Positions 1 through 11,347 are shown, numbered from the stretch's first letter. The stretch is 64,000 nt of DNA from Serripes groenlandicus (GCA_031761405.1 JASEVX010000012.1:27947217-28011216); one strand, 5' to 3'. Numbers and translations are program-made. Notes: a model not told the origin generated them from the sequence alone.

Positions 1-82
1 CCGTCGCTCCGCCACTTTTGGTCGAACCCGGGACACCTGATTCCAAATCCCTGACGCTTACCACTCGACCCTGGCGGAGTCC
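1..82 (-). mobile_element. SINE-B head fragment
   Basis: On the minus strand this is a tRNA-like SINE head with a GGTTCGACC B box and a GGTCGAGTGGTAAGCG A-box region. It matches the head of the full SINE-B at 28489-28721. The element is cut by the window edge, so its body cannot be followed. It is not a tRNA gene because acceptor pairing is absent. Confidence 0.6.
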
Positions 83-546
83 TCACAATGCTAGATAAAT
101 GCTTCAATGCATTACCGTTTTAAAGTATTTAAAATGTTATCATCGTAATTTAGGCAGTCCTTGACCACTGTCGTAAAAATGGATGGTAAACGAAAAACCA
201 ATACTGACATATTTAATATATGAATTACTCGTGTTTATGGGTCCAGTAAGGAGTTTTATAAAACAATTTGTTGCGGCGGAAAATATGTTAAAAATGCAGT
301 AAAATCTGGTCGGCGGAAGAATACAGCACCGCGTGCAAAATGTATTGAATATACGTCCTCCAAATCATGCTTAATATACATAATGTGATAGTGTGTACGC
401 ATTGTTGGTATTTAGCTATCAACGGCTCATATAATATTAAAGAAAATCTTGAAAGTTTGTAAGTTTTCTGCTAGGTGGATATGCCGCATCTTTTTTACTG
501 TCGACCAGAAAAATGTTCAATGTGAAATTACTGAAAATGCGCTAAA
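83..546. other. No recognisable feature
   Basis: AT-rich sequence with no open frame of note, no tRNA-like boxes and no repeat shared with the rest of the window. Confidence 0.5.
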
Positions 547-2336
547 CTACGGAATACCATTAGGGCCATCGCCTATGAATGTGTTGATCTGAAACGCGAT
601 ACTCGACAGTACGATGATGATAACACGACAACGCGACAGTACGATGGTGAAAACGCGACAGTACGATGGTGAAAACACGATACTTCGACAGTACGATGAT
701 GATAATGCGATATACTGTCGTGTCTTCACCATCGTACTGTCGCGTTTTCACCATCGTACTATCGTAGTATCGTACTGTCGCGTTATCACCATCGTACCGT
801 CGTGTTATCATCATCGTACCGTCGCGTTATCACCATCGTACCGTCGCGTTATCACCATCGTACCGTCGTGTTATCACCATCGTACCGTCGTGTTATCACC
901 ATCGTACCGTCGTGTTATCATCATCGTACCGTCGCGTTATCACCATCGTACCGTCGTGTCTTCACCATCGTACCGTCGCGTTATCACCATCGTACCGTCG
1001 TGTTATCACCATCGTACCGTCGTGTTATCACCATCGTACCGTCGTGTTATCACCATCCTACCGTCGCGTTATCATCATCGTACCGTCGCGTTATCACCAT
1101 CGTACCGTCGCGTTATCACCATCGTACCGTCGTGTTATCACCATCGTACCGTCGTGTCTTCACCATCGTACCGTCGTGTCTTCACCATCGTACCGTCGCG
1201 TTATCACCATCGTACCGTCGTGTTATCACCATCGTACCGTCGTGTCTTCACCATCGTACCGTCGTGTCTTCACCATCGTACCGTCGTGTCTTCACCATCG
1301 TACCGTCGCGTTATCACCATCGTACCGTCGTGTCTTCACCATCGTACCGTCGCGTTATCACCATCGTACCGTCGTGTTATCATCATCGTACCGTCGTGTT
1401 ATTACCATCGTACCGTCGTGTCTTCACCATCGTACCGTCGCGTTATCATCATCGTACCGTCGTGTTATCATCATCGTACTGTCGTACTATCGCCTTCCGG
1501 TGCGCATGTGCATGTTCAAAAATAGAAGATCTTCAAGTACAGCAGTACAAATGGACGAGTTTATACAAACTCCGTTTTCTAAGAACATTGCAAATATGTA
1601 TACACATGTTATTTTGGCTAATTTAAAAATGGACATAAGCGATAAGCGACGATCCTCATCAGTATATTTGACATAGATCTTCTCTGTTCGCTATTTAGAC
1701 ATGCAAGCATCATAGAAATCCCCGAGAAAGGCAAACTAGTGTTACATTTGACGGTAGTTCATTTATAAACAGCATATATATACGCTGTATATTTCAAGTT
1801 CTAAACTACTGATTTATTTTACATCGATTGCGAAACAAGTTTGTATGTTGTATGAGCCATTCCACGAGAAAACTAACATTACGGACTCTGCGTAATGTAT
1901 CGACCCAGATCAGGCTAATCCGGGCCGACACATTCCCTCTAAGGGCGATAGAGATATAGATTGTATAAACTCGTCTATTTGTACTTGAAGATCTTCTATT
2001 TTTGAGCATGCACATGCGCACCGGAAGGCGATAGTACGACAGTGCGATGATGATAACACGACGGTACGATGGTGATAACGCGACAGTACGATACTACGAT
2101 AGTACGATGGTGAAAACGCGACAGTACGATGGTGAAGATACGACAGTATATCGCATTATCATCATCGTACTGTCGTAGTATCGTGTTTTCACCATCGTAC
2201 TGTCGCGTTTACACCATCGTACTGTCGCGTTTTCACCATCGTACTGTCGCGTTATCGTGTTATCATCATCGTACTGTCGAGTATCGCGTTTCAGATCAAC
2301 ACATTCATAGGCGATGGCCCTAACGGTATTCCGTAG
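547..2336. mobile_element. Non-autonomous element with long inverted repeats
   Basis: The ends are inverted copies of each other: CTACGGAATACC at 547 and its reverse complement ending at 2336. The match continues inward for about 370 nt on the right (1966-2336) and about 1,020 nt on the left (547-1564). The left arm is longer because it holds an expanded 22-bp array. The unpaired centre (about 1565-1965) has no open frame and includes one half of the M4 palindromic repeat (about 1853-1960). I see no convincing target-site duplication. Each arm also contains opposite-facing copies of the 22-bp unit, so the inverted repeats are nested. It looks like a foldback-type DNA element; the superfamily is unknown. 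Confidence 0.75.
717..1487. repeat. 22-bp minisatellite
   Basis: About 35 head-to-tail copies of a 22-bp unit (ACCATCGTACCGTCGYGTTATC, varying at a few sites such as GTTATC/GTCTTC). Short runs of the inverted unit lie just upstream (600-715) and in the right arm (2040-2290). Because 22 is not a multiple of 3, all three frames read as repetitive peptide; the open frames of 250-300 codons here are artefacts. Confidence 0.95.
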
Positions 2337-2618
2337 GTTTGACTGTACATATAGACGTCACCAAGTGACAGGTTTCAAACAGGTTCGACTGGTGCATTTG
2401 GTGTATGACAATGCCACGGCGTACGCCTCTAGTGTAGTAATACAAACAGTTTAAGTCGGAAAAGGGTTTCAGTCTTCTATTCACACCCTTATTCCCCAAC
2501 CCTGGCTCCATGCGAGTTTTCTAAATTAAAACAGAAACATCTTTCCGGTCGAATATATTGATCTCGACAATCTCTGTTGTCTGTTGTTCACCAGTATGTG
2601 TGTATTCGACCGAAGTAT

Positions 2619-2871
2619 CGAGGGCTTGGCGTGAAACGGTTGTATCTAAAATTAGTGGTTTTTTTTACCAAGGTTAATCACCTCGCCATAAAGTCTTTAT
2701 AAGCGTTAAATCATTTTTTCTTTGTAAACAATGGAAATTTAGGTGCCATTGCTCGTTCTGAGCAATGGCACCTAAATTTGCATTGTTTACAAAGGGGTCA
2801 AAATTGCCCCCCCAAAACCAGGGTTTTCAAAATAGGTTTTTAGTTACAACCGTTTCACGCCAAGCCCTCGG
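2619..2871. mobile_element. M3 MITE
   Basis: Terminal inverted repeats of about 25 bp (CGAGGGCTTGGCGTGAAACG at the left, its complement at the right), flanked by a GTAT duplication at 2615-2618 and 2872-2875. The centre is a long palindrome around GTGCCATTGCTCG/TGAGCAATGGCAC. There is no coding capacity. A second copy at 51597-51847 confirms the ends. Confidence 0.85.
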
Positions 2872-2929
2872 TATGCTTGTTTGTTGGCATGGTGTTTTAC
2901 ACTACTTGAAATAATTTCTCAGATTCCTG

Positions 2930-3080
2930 GGTAAGTTACCAGTTCTACAGTTACAATTTTGCTGACACCAGCGATTCAGTCGTATTGCTAGCCCCAACAA
3001 AGAACGCCAAGGAGGGAAGGCCATTCCTATCACATTTAAAGTCTTGTATACATACCGAAATAAGCCTACCATGGCGCTTT
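2930..3080 (-). mobile_element. SINE-C body fragment
   Basis: It contains GCGCTC/CGCCAAGGAGGG-type sequence and a GTAAGTTACCAGT stretch, shared in inverse orientation with 47190-47372 and 61978-62101. It is a 5'- and 3'-truncated copy. Confidence 0.5.
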
Positions 3081-3638
3081 CCAGAACTGTATATAGACTT
3101 AAAGTAAGAACTTCTAATCATTGGGAGTACTTTGATGGACAGAAATGAAAACGTTGCATATTAGGCCTATCAAAGGGACGACCGTCAGTAAAACACTTTA
3201 TATGACTGAAACTCTATTATTAGCAAATTGTCGACTACTTGGTCTTCCTCAAGATAAAACAAACGTAATTAAAGTGCAGTTCGTTCTGGTGTTGTTCTCG
3301 GGGTATGCGTGTGTGCGTGTGTATTACCCAATAATATAAATGATCAACTACATATGTAAACCGACTAACATTCCTTGATTTATTCTCAAGATACAGTCCA
3401 AATTATGCTGAAAGACCACCCATTGGAAGAGAGCAATCTGGTCTCTTTTTGCAGGTGGTATTTAATTACAGGGTCATTTGTGCAGGAAATGACTAATTGG
3501 GACATCGAAAGTGTGGTTACTATTGACATTGAATTGCTAAACAAAGGTGGTCTTTAGTACAGGTTTGACTGTATTTCCATTATATCCTTGACAATCTAGA
3601 ACATACAGTCGTAATGTAATGTATAAAGTAGTTGGTAC
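3081..3638. other. Intron or intergenic, dispersed repeats
   Basis: It has no exon that I can support. The plus-strand open frame 3375-3557 ends in GGTCTTTAGTACAGG and a TTTGACTGTA motif also found at 2337-2346, so it is probably repeat-derived. If the receptor gene upstream is intact, this is part of its third intron. Confidence 0.4.
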
Positions 3639-5745
3639 CTGTTATACAAGTGGATATCAGGAATCCAGACCGAGCTTGATGGTAGAGCTATCTTTGTGGT
3701 ATTCTCAAAGTCCCCTTCTGCTGACCAGGCAAGGCGGTTGTCATTCCAGTTCATCTCGAACCAGGCATCGAGCGTTAGTACCTTCTTGGTCTGTAATGAA
3801 TACAATTTTCAAGTTTCAAATATATTGACAACCTGCAATAGTTTTGTATTTGTCCATTTACAAAACAAGTATATGGCAAAAGAATACAAACACTAAAGGA
3901 GCATCGTTCAGTGAAAAACCGACCAAAATGCATTAGCGACCATTGTAGAACCAGAGCAGACACTGTATCCGCACAGTCTGTCTAAAATCTGCTCTTTTTG
4001 CATAAAAAGTCATAATATACTTTATCAAACTTCCGTAAATCAGTATCCATTGATCGTCTATCGTGTATGCTCGGGCATGTCTTATTTTTCCAAATCGTGT
4101 TATTATTACGTTACAACAATTGTGGGTATAATATTTTACTTTCAAGACAGTAATTTCTTCTGTACGTGACGTAGTTAATTGTCTTAAAGTACACACATTT
4201 TGGATTTAGCTTGCTCTCATAATTTTGAAATATTTGACTTAATTGGGTTCTTTCTCCATATCTTCGATATCCCCAATTGTTACACAAATAACATATAACG
4301 GATGTGGCGACGAAAATACTACACTCGCAATATCAAAATCAACAATACGCTAAACAAATTGCACTATAAATAGTTTTAACTACATTAATGCTAATAGAAT
4401 AAATAAAACGCTTGATGTATTACAATGAAAACAAATAAAAAGATCAAACTGTACGATACTCCGAACAAATAATACGAACACTTTACTCTGAAAGAATAAT
4501 ACGAACACAATACACTTACAACATCTAAGTCAACAACACGCCGGACACTAACGCTGATGTTCACGTTTGTGAAGTCAGGGGCCACTCTACTGTCATAGTT
4601 CTGCAGAATGTTAGACGCCACTTCCTGGTTCTTTGTGTCCCCTATTGTAAAATAAAGCACTAAGTTAGATAAATTGGCAACATCTTGTAAATGTAAGGTG
4701 ATTTACATGGATATGGCAAAATTCGTACAACATCGCTTTTATTTACATTATTAACATTATTTCATATCGGGTATTTCCGTATGAAGTCGTTAGAGATCGG
4801 TACTCAGTTAAATAATGTTAAAGAGAAATGTTATCAAAATTAATTTGTATACGACATATCAGTACCGTTCGGCAGTTTCCGTTATCGATTTGCGGAACTT
4901 CCCGGTGATGCTTATGTTATATGAAAACTTAATTCGACTTTCATGTAAAGATGTGTGTTTTACCTAGATTATGTACACAGTCGTTTGCTGTATACAACCA
5001 TGAGTTTCTAACTGTTAACCAAATAACCATGGCATAAATGTATAACGGAACTGGTTTGAATGCATTTTGGGAAGCATTGAATTATTTCTCAGTTTTCCGA
5101 AATGTTCTCAAAAATCGTCTCTTTCAAAGGACGTTCGAAACAGGGAAACTGCAAATTCGTTCTAGTTACCTTTCTCAACTCAGATCCGAAACTAAAAATG
5201 AATAGAAGTGTTTTTCGCTAGATGAGCGATTGATGTGCTCCTCGAAGCAGAAGAGATCAGATATTTTTATAATTTCAACTGATGTATATACAGCTCATGG
5301 TTGATATACATATATATACATATACAAATGTTAAGACAATAAAGGAATGGAATTAAATCTGTGTTATATTGTTTAAATATATACATATGCACAAACACAC
5401 ACAAATAAATACATATATACACACACATATACATGCATATCAATATCAATATGAAATTTTGATATTTGTCAAACTAAGGTTCTGTTACTCTTTCATTGAC
5501 GAATTTGCTAATAGTGAATTATACGAGCCATCTCCCCGGGCCCAACGTGTTTTTCAAATAAACACTTTAGATTGACATTTCCAGTTGCCAGACGGTAGTT
5601 TTCTTTTCTCAGAAATCCTCTCAGCAGGCAAAACAAAACTGCTAGTAAATATCAAGTGAAAGATTGATGAATAAAAAGACCTACCTAGAACACAATCTGT
5701 CAACATGAGCAAAGCCCCAACAATTGGAAACACGACGCGAAGCAT
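3639..5745 (-). CDS. Cys-loop (nicotinic receptor-like) channel, 5' exons
   Basis: Three exons can be joined with matching phases. Exon 1, 5745-5685, holds the ATG and a signal peptide (hydrophobic core VVFPIVGALLML). Exon 2 is 4641-4520 and exon 3 is 3790-3639. All donors are GT (GTAGGT, GTAAGT, GTACCA) and all acceptors AG; intron phases are 1, 0 and then 2. Together they give about 111 residues: signal peptide, the first helix/strand region, the loop D segment LDAWFEMNWND, and the loop A motif VWIPDIHLYN. These are hallmarks of the extracellular ligand-binding domain of pentameric channels, closest in feel to molluscan nicotinic acetylcholine receptors or binding proteins. The Cys loop, loops B and C and the four membrane helices are not seen in 1-3638. 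Either they lie beyond the window or this is a truncated copy. Whether the ligand is acetylcholine cannot be told from this part. Confidence 0.8.
5300..5445. repeat. AT/CA-rich low-complexity tract
   Basis: Runs of TATATACA and CACACA within the first intron of the receptor gene. The short open frames on both strands here are low-complexity artefacts. Confidence 0.7.
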
Positions 5746-5802
5746 CTTTGTCGTTTGGTGTGGTGGTCAAAATGTCGACTGTCGTAATCTGTAAACAGAC
5801 GG

Positions 5803-5810
5803 CTTTTATA
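5803..5810 (-). promoter_or_regulatory. TATA box of receptor gene
   Basis: TATAAAAG on the minus strand, 58-65 bp before the ATG at 5745. That spacing leaves room for a transcription start near 5775-5780 and a short leader. The motif and position are seen; promoter function is inferred. Confidence 0.5.
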
Positions 5811-6012
5811 CAAAACAGAAATGGGCCATTTGACATTACAAGCGTAATTTTAACTAATTTGGTCAATTTCGTATGTAATTCTTTGTGACATTTATGTAAA
5901 TTACATTTATATTATAAACTACTTTGAACTTTGTCAAATTTAGGACAGAATGTAGAACAAATATTATATCTGAGAGAAATGTGGGAAATAATTTCTTTTG
6001 GTTTATAGGAGT

Positions 6013-6632
6013 TTACCTTTTCAGTTATATCATGGCGGTTAGTTCACCTATCTCCATATGTTTTATGGCTTATTCACACAAACGTATTTCCAAGCAACTG
6101 GCTTCTTTTTCACAAAAACTGTTTTCCCATTACTGACGCTTATATCAATGACCTTTTGTCAAACATCGGAACGAATGTTGACTGAGCTAGGGCTCGAACT
6201 CACAACCACTGGATTCACATCCCGGAAGTGACATCAAACGCTGGAAATAATGTTGGTTGAGCTAGGGTTCGAACTCACATCCCCTGGATTTACAGCCCGT
6301 TAGTGACATCAAAAGTCGGAAAGAATGTTGGCTGGGCTGGGGTTCGAGTCGCATCCCATGAGTTTACATCCCGATTGTGCCATTAAACGTAGGAAAGAAT
6401 TTAGACAGAGCTAGGGTTCGAACTCACAACCCCTGAGTGTAAAGCCCGGTAGTACCATCAAACGTAGGCAAGAATGCTGACTGGGCTAGGGTTCGAACTC
6501 ACAACCACTGAGTTTACAGCCCGGTAGTGCCATCAAACGTAGGAAAGAATGTTGGATGAGCTAGGGTTCTAACAAACAGCCCCTGGATTTACAACCTGAA
6601 TCGCTACCGACTGAGCTACCGGGGCTCGACTA
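6013..6632 (-). mobile_element. SINE-A copy with amplified head
   Basis: From right to left on the minus strand: a complete tRNA-like head start (GTCGAGCCCCGGTAGCTCAG, 6612-6631), an array of head units, then the SINE-A body with its GCCATGATATAACTG-type 3' region near 6020-6060. The order matches the full SINE-A copies at 20521-20820 and 37483-37787 except that the head is multiplied. Confidence 0.7.
6172..6632 (-). repeat. 75-bp array of SINE head units
   Basis: About six diverged units of about 75 bp. Each holds a B-box-like GGTTCGAACCC/GTTCGAAC core read on the minus strand and a spacer matching the ACGTTTGA...CGGAAAGAAT part of SINE-A. Unit-to-unit divergence is high, so the array is old. 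Confidence 0.8.
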
Positions 6633-7302
6633 GGACATAAATGTTCTGATTATGTATTGTTGTTGACTTAGTATTTGGACAAAGGTCAGATGACAATTTT
6701 TTATAACGTGTAACAGTAGCTAATCAAAGCGCTGAAAGTACTGAAGGGACGGTTGTGTTGAAATCCTGATGTAATAAAAAAACTTTCCTATATTTCATAT
6801 ATGTTAATGAACACATGATAAGGACATCATTCTCAGTTATATACTATTTTTAAATAGAATGCTTTGTACTCTGGGCCGGTGGCCTAATTACTTTCAATAA
6901 CATATTTGTCATTGTCATTGTCATTGTCATTGTTAACAATGTATGTGTGTTAAATACTAATGCTTTCACTTAACAATGAGGTAAGTCACTTAGTAAAACC
7001 AGTTTCATTTTAATCTACCTTTTCTAAGTTTGTAAAATCTGCACGCTGTAACCGAATGGACAGTCATTGAAAGAAGAAAAAACTTGTTAAAAGATCACCA
7101 AGAAACATTTGTCCAAAGATATTTTCGAATCGGACCTTAACTTTAGGACAAGAAGATTTTAAAGTGTTCACTATATACATGTTCAAGTGGACCATGATGG
7201 TCTTGAATCGCTCACCTGATTTAATATAAATTGAATACTCCATATCATTATTACTCTTTAATTATCGAATGTTCGACCACTTGGTCTTTATCAAGATTTA
7301 AA
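6633..7302. other. No gene; short TCATTG repeat
   Basis: AT-rich sequence with a (TCATTG)n tract at about 6908-6934. The stretch GGCCGGTGGCCTAATTAC has a relative at 58032-58052, which suggests a dispersed repeat. No coding signal. Confidence 0.5.
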
Positions 7303-8680
7303 AGCCATGATACTCTTGATTGGGTAAACTGGTCGTTGAGATATAACTAATGGAAGGTAGCCAGAGTTCTAATTCGACACAACCATGAGACACGTGCTTT
7401 GGTAAACTGGTCGTTGATATCAAACTGGGGGAAGGTAGCCAGAGTTCTAATTCAACACAGCCATGATACACATGCTTTGGTAAACTGGCCGTTGGGATAT
7501 AACTGGGAGAAGGTAGCCAGAGTTCTATTGCGACACAGCCATGAGACACGTGCTTGGGTAAACTGGCCGTTGAGATATAAATGAGGGAAGGTAGCCAGAG
7601 TTCTAATACGACACAGCCATGAGACACGTGCTTGGGTAAAGCGGCCATTGATATATAACTGGGGAAGGTAGCCAGAGTTCTAATGCGACACAGCCATGAG
7701 ACATGTGCTTGGGCAAAGCGGCCATTGATATATAACTGGGGAAGGTAGCCAGAGTTATAATACGAGACAGCCATGAGACAAATGTTTTGGTAAACTGGCC
7801 GTTGAAATATAACTGGGAGAAGGTAGCCAGAGCTATATTGCGACACAGCCATGAGACACGTGCTTGGGTAAACTGGCCGTTGAGATATAAATTGGTGAAG
7901 GTAGCCAGAGTTCTTATGCGACATAGCCATGAGACACGTGCTTGGGTAAAGCGGCCATTGATATATAACTGGGGAAGGTAGCCAGACTTCTAATGCGACA
8001 CAGCCATGAGACGTGTGCTTGGGTAAACCGACCGTTGAGATATAACTGGGGGAAGGTAGCCAGAGTTCTAATGCGACACAGCCATGCGAACCGTGCTTGA
8101 GTAAACTGGCCGTTGAGATATACATGGGGGAAGGTAGCCAGAGTTCTAATCCGACACAGCCATGAGACACGTGCTTGGATAAAGTTGCCGTTGAGATATA
8201 ACTGGGGGAATGTAGCCAGAGTTGTAATAGGACACAGCCATGAGACACGTGCTTGGGTAAACTGGTAATTGAGATATAACTGGGAAAGGTAGCCATAATT
8301 ATAATGCGACACAGCCATGAGACACGTGCTTGGGTAAACTGGCCGTTGAGATATAACTGGGGAAGGTAGCCATAATTATAATGCGACACAGCCATGAGAC
8401 ACGTGATTGGGTAAACTTGCCGTTGAGATATAACTTGGGGAAGGTAGCCAGAGTTCTAATGCGACACAGCCATGAGACACATGCTTGGGTAAGCTGGCCG
8501 TTGAGATATAATGGGGGAAGATACCCAGAGTTCTAATGCGACACAGCCATGAGACACATGCTAGGGTAAACTGGCCGTTGAGATATAACTGGGGGGGAGG
8601 TAGCCAGAGTCCTAATGCGACACAGCAATGAGACACGTGTTTGGGTAAACTGGCCGTTGAGATATAACTGTGGGAAAAGG
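7303..8680. repeat. 78-bp satellite, copy A
   Basis: About 17-18 units of 77-79 bp. The core GGTAAACTGGCCGTTGAGAT resembles the SINE-A 3' region GGTGAACTGGCCGCCGTGAT, and the array runs straight into the SINE-type end AAACGGC...CCAATCAATC. Since 78 is 26 codons, long open frames (up to 365 codons on the minus strand) run through it; they repeat every 26 residues and are not genes. Confidence 0.9.
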
Positions 8681-8698
8681 TTGAAAACGGCTTTAAAC

Positions 8699-8735
<37 letters not shown>
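8681..8735 (+). repeat. SINE-type 3' end with AATC tail
   Basis: TGAAAACGGC...CTCCAATCAATC followed by seven or so AATC units, the same 3' end as the SINE-A copies. It fixes the orientation of the satellite to its left as plus. Confidence 0.8.
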
Positions 8736-8952
8736 GTATGCCTTAACCATATAACTCATACAGAATTCTGGTGAATTCGCAGCAGATGACTATGTGAAAA
8801 CATTGTGGCAAGAGGAGTAAGGAGTAATAGTTTGTAATGAGCAATTTCTTTTTTTGCCACAACGTTTTCAACTCTATTCAATAATTATATTTTTATTCAT
8901 AGAGATTTTCGATATGTTTACCTCAATGTTTTCAAAGCTCTCTGCATATGTG

Positions 8953-9140
8953 TCGGAATGTAAATCCAGGGATTGTGAGTTTGCACCGTAGCTCGGCAAA
9001 CATTATTTCCAACAATGTGCTTACGGTCTATGTGGAAAAGCAGCCATTGGAAATACTTCTGTTCGGAGAATTTGTGCTAGAAAACCAGTAAAGACATGGG
9101 TAGGTGAACTCGCCACCATGAAATGACTGGTTAAGGATAG
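8953..9140 (+). mobile_element. SINE-A remnant, copy A
   Basis: Body of a SINE-A with GTCTATGTGGAAAAGCAGCC and GTAGGTGAACTCGCC. The tRNA-like A-box part, present in the paralogue at 15987-16215, is deleted here. Confidence 0.7.
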
Positions 9141-9165
9141 CCGTACCGAACAACGCGACGTATAC

Positions 9166-9240
9166 TTAACCCTTTCCAACATACAGACACTTTCTGATGA
9201 TTCTGCAGCAGACGATATTTGAATACGTTAAGGCAGAATG
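9166..9240 (+). mobile_element. M1 MITE left end
   Basis: TTAACCCTTTCC followed by the M1 subterminal CTGCAGCAGACGA. The rest of the element is missing. The paralogue in copy B is near 16230-16300. Confidence 0.55.
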
Positions 9241-9519
9241 ATATTAGAAGATTTTATGTTTTGTAAAATAGTCGAAATACGTATAGTAATCATTTAAAGA
9301 ACGAGAGCAACATATGTCTCGGTATTAATGCGAGTGAAAGATTCTTCTCTTCATTAAAAGTTGTTATTTCTTCCAGTAACCGCATCTCTTTTTATAAGAA
9401 ATCATTCATTATATTGTATAGGGGGCCGGAGGTCTTTATTTACAGATAAATTCATTTTAGTTATGGTATTGATATGTATTCTAACACGCCATTGCAAGAA
9501 GACATCATTTTTCTGTTGT

Positions 9520-9650
9520 TGTTGGGTTTTTTTATTGGGATTTTACGCCGTTGCAACATTATTTAAGTAACATCACAGCGACAGTTCACTTATTCATGGA
9601 GAAACAAAAGAGTAATAGGCTAGACTTCAAAATGACCGGTTCCAATCATC
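9520..9650 (-). mobile_element. SINE-B fragment, copy A
   Basis: It matches the 3' half of SINE-B in reverse (TTTTACGCCG...CAGCGACAGTTCACTTATTCATG). The paralogue at 16595-16740 has about 30 bp more of the head (CCTAGGGATCGACCCCGGG-type), deleted here. Confidence 0.6.
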
Positions 9651-9839
9651 CCTCTGTAAAAGGTTTGAAAATGATTTATAGCACCTAGTATTCGAACTCA
9701 CGAGTTTTAAGTAGGTTCCAAATAAGGTGACGAGTAAAATCGGATGTTCTCACGAAAAGAACCCCATAACATTTTAAAGGTTAAACAGTTTTGGCCTTTT
9801 ATAATACATAACTATTAGACTCATTTGTTCCATTTTAAT

Positions 9840-10602
9840 CTAGCGTCCATCCTGGCTGATCCTTTGACATTATCTAGAGCACAGTCACATGTAAACCGTT
9901 GTTTGAGCATTTTATGAAAAGCGCTGATTTGAGTCAGATTACGTTATGTGGTCAGCATTCCTGTGGCGAATTAATATGCACCTGAAGAAACAATACTTCT
10001 TTTATTATTGTTTTGCACAACGCTAACCCTGCATTTCTGACGTAGCTTAACACTAGCTGACATACAAACGCCTTTTGACAGGTAACTTTTGAAAACATTG
10101 TGGTAAAAAAAAAGACTTTTGTCACAATGTTTTAAATTCATTTTAAAATTGAAGTTTCATTTATAGAAATTATTTTATTTTTGCACGGATGTCTTCAATG
10201 TCGTCTGCTGCAGATTTGTCGTATGGAGGAATTTAACAATATTTCTGATGCAGACGACATGTGATGCCTTATCAACATATATTACGAGATATATTTGTAT
10301 AAGCTTCATTCTAAATTCTATCACTTGTCTAATCATGATTGTAAATATACGGACTTACTTTTTTCTATTAATTTCGTACCTATCATCACTCAAGGTATAG
10401 TGCTCTCACGTCACGTCGTTATAATGCTTAACCCTTTCCCTCATACGAAAATTCTGCAGCAGACGAATTTGAACATATTTTGTCAAAACATAGAAAATCT
10501 CTATAATTGAACGGAAAACCTATGACTAAAAGTGGAAAACATTGTGGCAAAAGGAAAAATTGCTCGTTTTGAGCAATTTCTTCTTTTGTCACTATGTTTT
10601 CA
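9840..10602. other. Block present only in copy A
   Basis: Sequence absent from copy B, whose junction is at about 16930. It contains diverged M1 sequence near 10060-10260 and the left part of the M1 copy at 10428-10657. It holds no gene that I can support. The 10295-10510 open frame runs into the M1 end and is not convincing. Confidence 0.6.
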
Positions 10603-10657
10603 AAAAGCCGTCTGCTGCAGAGGCGTCAGAAAGCGTCTATATGAGGAAGAGGGTTAA
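10428..10657 (+). mobile_element. M1 MITE (TTAA-flanked)
   Basis: About 230 bp with TTAA at both ends and inverted CCCTTTCCCTCATA/ATGAGG..AGGG termini, each followed by a CTGCAGCAGACGA-type subterminal motif. A central palindrome (AAATTGCTCGTTTTGAGCAATTT) is flanked by AACATTGTGGCAAAAGG and its partner. The TTAA target and CCCTTT start suggest a piggyBac-type origin (inference). No coding capacity. This is the reference copy for the many M1 elements in the window. Confidence 0.85.
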
Positions 10658-10940
10658 TGCATAAATAAAGTTTATTAATGATATGAATATTATTTAAACC
10701 TAATCAAAAGATGTCTTTTTAGAACATTGGAGGAAAAGAATAACTTTCTCAAATGCGCAATTTCGCATTTTCCCACAATGTTTTCAACTTTGTATCAAAA
10801 CAATTTTACAGACATGACACAGTTTTACTCAGAAGTTGAAACACTTTTTAAAAAAGCAATTACCTCTGTATCTCTTTTTCTTCCCCGAGATAAAAAATAA
10901 CGTGGCGCCTAGTATAGCAATACTGCTTAAATATCATATC

Positions 10941-11013
10941 GGTTCCGTGGTGTAGTGGTTATCACGTCTGCTTAACACGCAGAAGGTCCTGGGTTCGAGC
11001 CCCAGCGGAACCT
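10941..11013 (+). tRNA. tRNA-Val (AAC)
   Basis: It decodes valine GUU, and GUC after A34-to-inosine editing. Acceptor stem GGTTCCG/CGGAACC is perfect, anticodon stem TCTGC/GCAGA carries loop TTAACAC, and T arm CTGGG-TTCGAGC-CCCAG is perfect. Internal A box TGGTGTAGTGG and B box GGTTCGAGCC are intact, and a TTTTT terminator starts at 11016. Position 73 is T, not the A usual in eukaryotic tRNA-Val. An ATATC motif abuts the 5' end, as in most copies in this cluster. The copy B paralogue is at 17277. Confidence 0.95.
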
Positions 11014-11347
11014 TCTTTTTGTTAAATAGGATATGTTTTTCTTCGAAATTAAATTGATTGCTATTTCTCTTTTCCTCGCAATGTTGCCCAAAAAAGATTT
11101 TGTAAATTCTTCAGTTTTCGTCTGTGGGCCCCTCAAGTACCTCGTCTTCGTTTTAATTGATATTCGGGTTATCTCCCCTGTTTCAAGCTGTTATCCCACG
11201 AATAACCTTCAATATTTGCATTATCAAAGTCATGAAACGTAAGAGTATTTATTTCATCACCCAGCTAATTAAATGAAAAAAAAGACGGGCTCTCATTTCT
11301 GAACATAATTAGATCCAGTAACTACTTTATAATACGTATTCCATATC

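Noticed and set aside
614..1676. Open frames of 250-300 codons across the 22-bp array
   Set aside because: They repeat the same 22-residue pattern in all three plus frames because the unit contains no stop. The array is non-coding sequence inside a transposon arm.
3100..3190. Possible Cys-loop exon on the minus strand (a PFD motif near 3170)
   Set aside because: The cysteine spacing is 17 rather than 13, the WSY-type context is absent, and a stop follows quickly. Not good enough to extend the receptor gene.
3375..3557. 60-codon plus frame as an exon
   Set aside because: It overlaps repeat-like sequence with the GGTCTTTAGTACAGG phrase, is on the opposite strand to the receptor gene and matches no family.
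7298..8711. 365-codon minus frame with a 26-residue repeat
   Set aside because: It is the 78-bp satellite read in frame. The same happens in copy B on both strands, and the frames drift with unit length. There is no start context, signal or domain.
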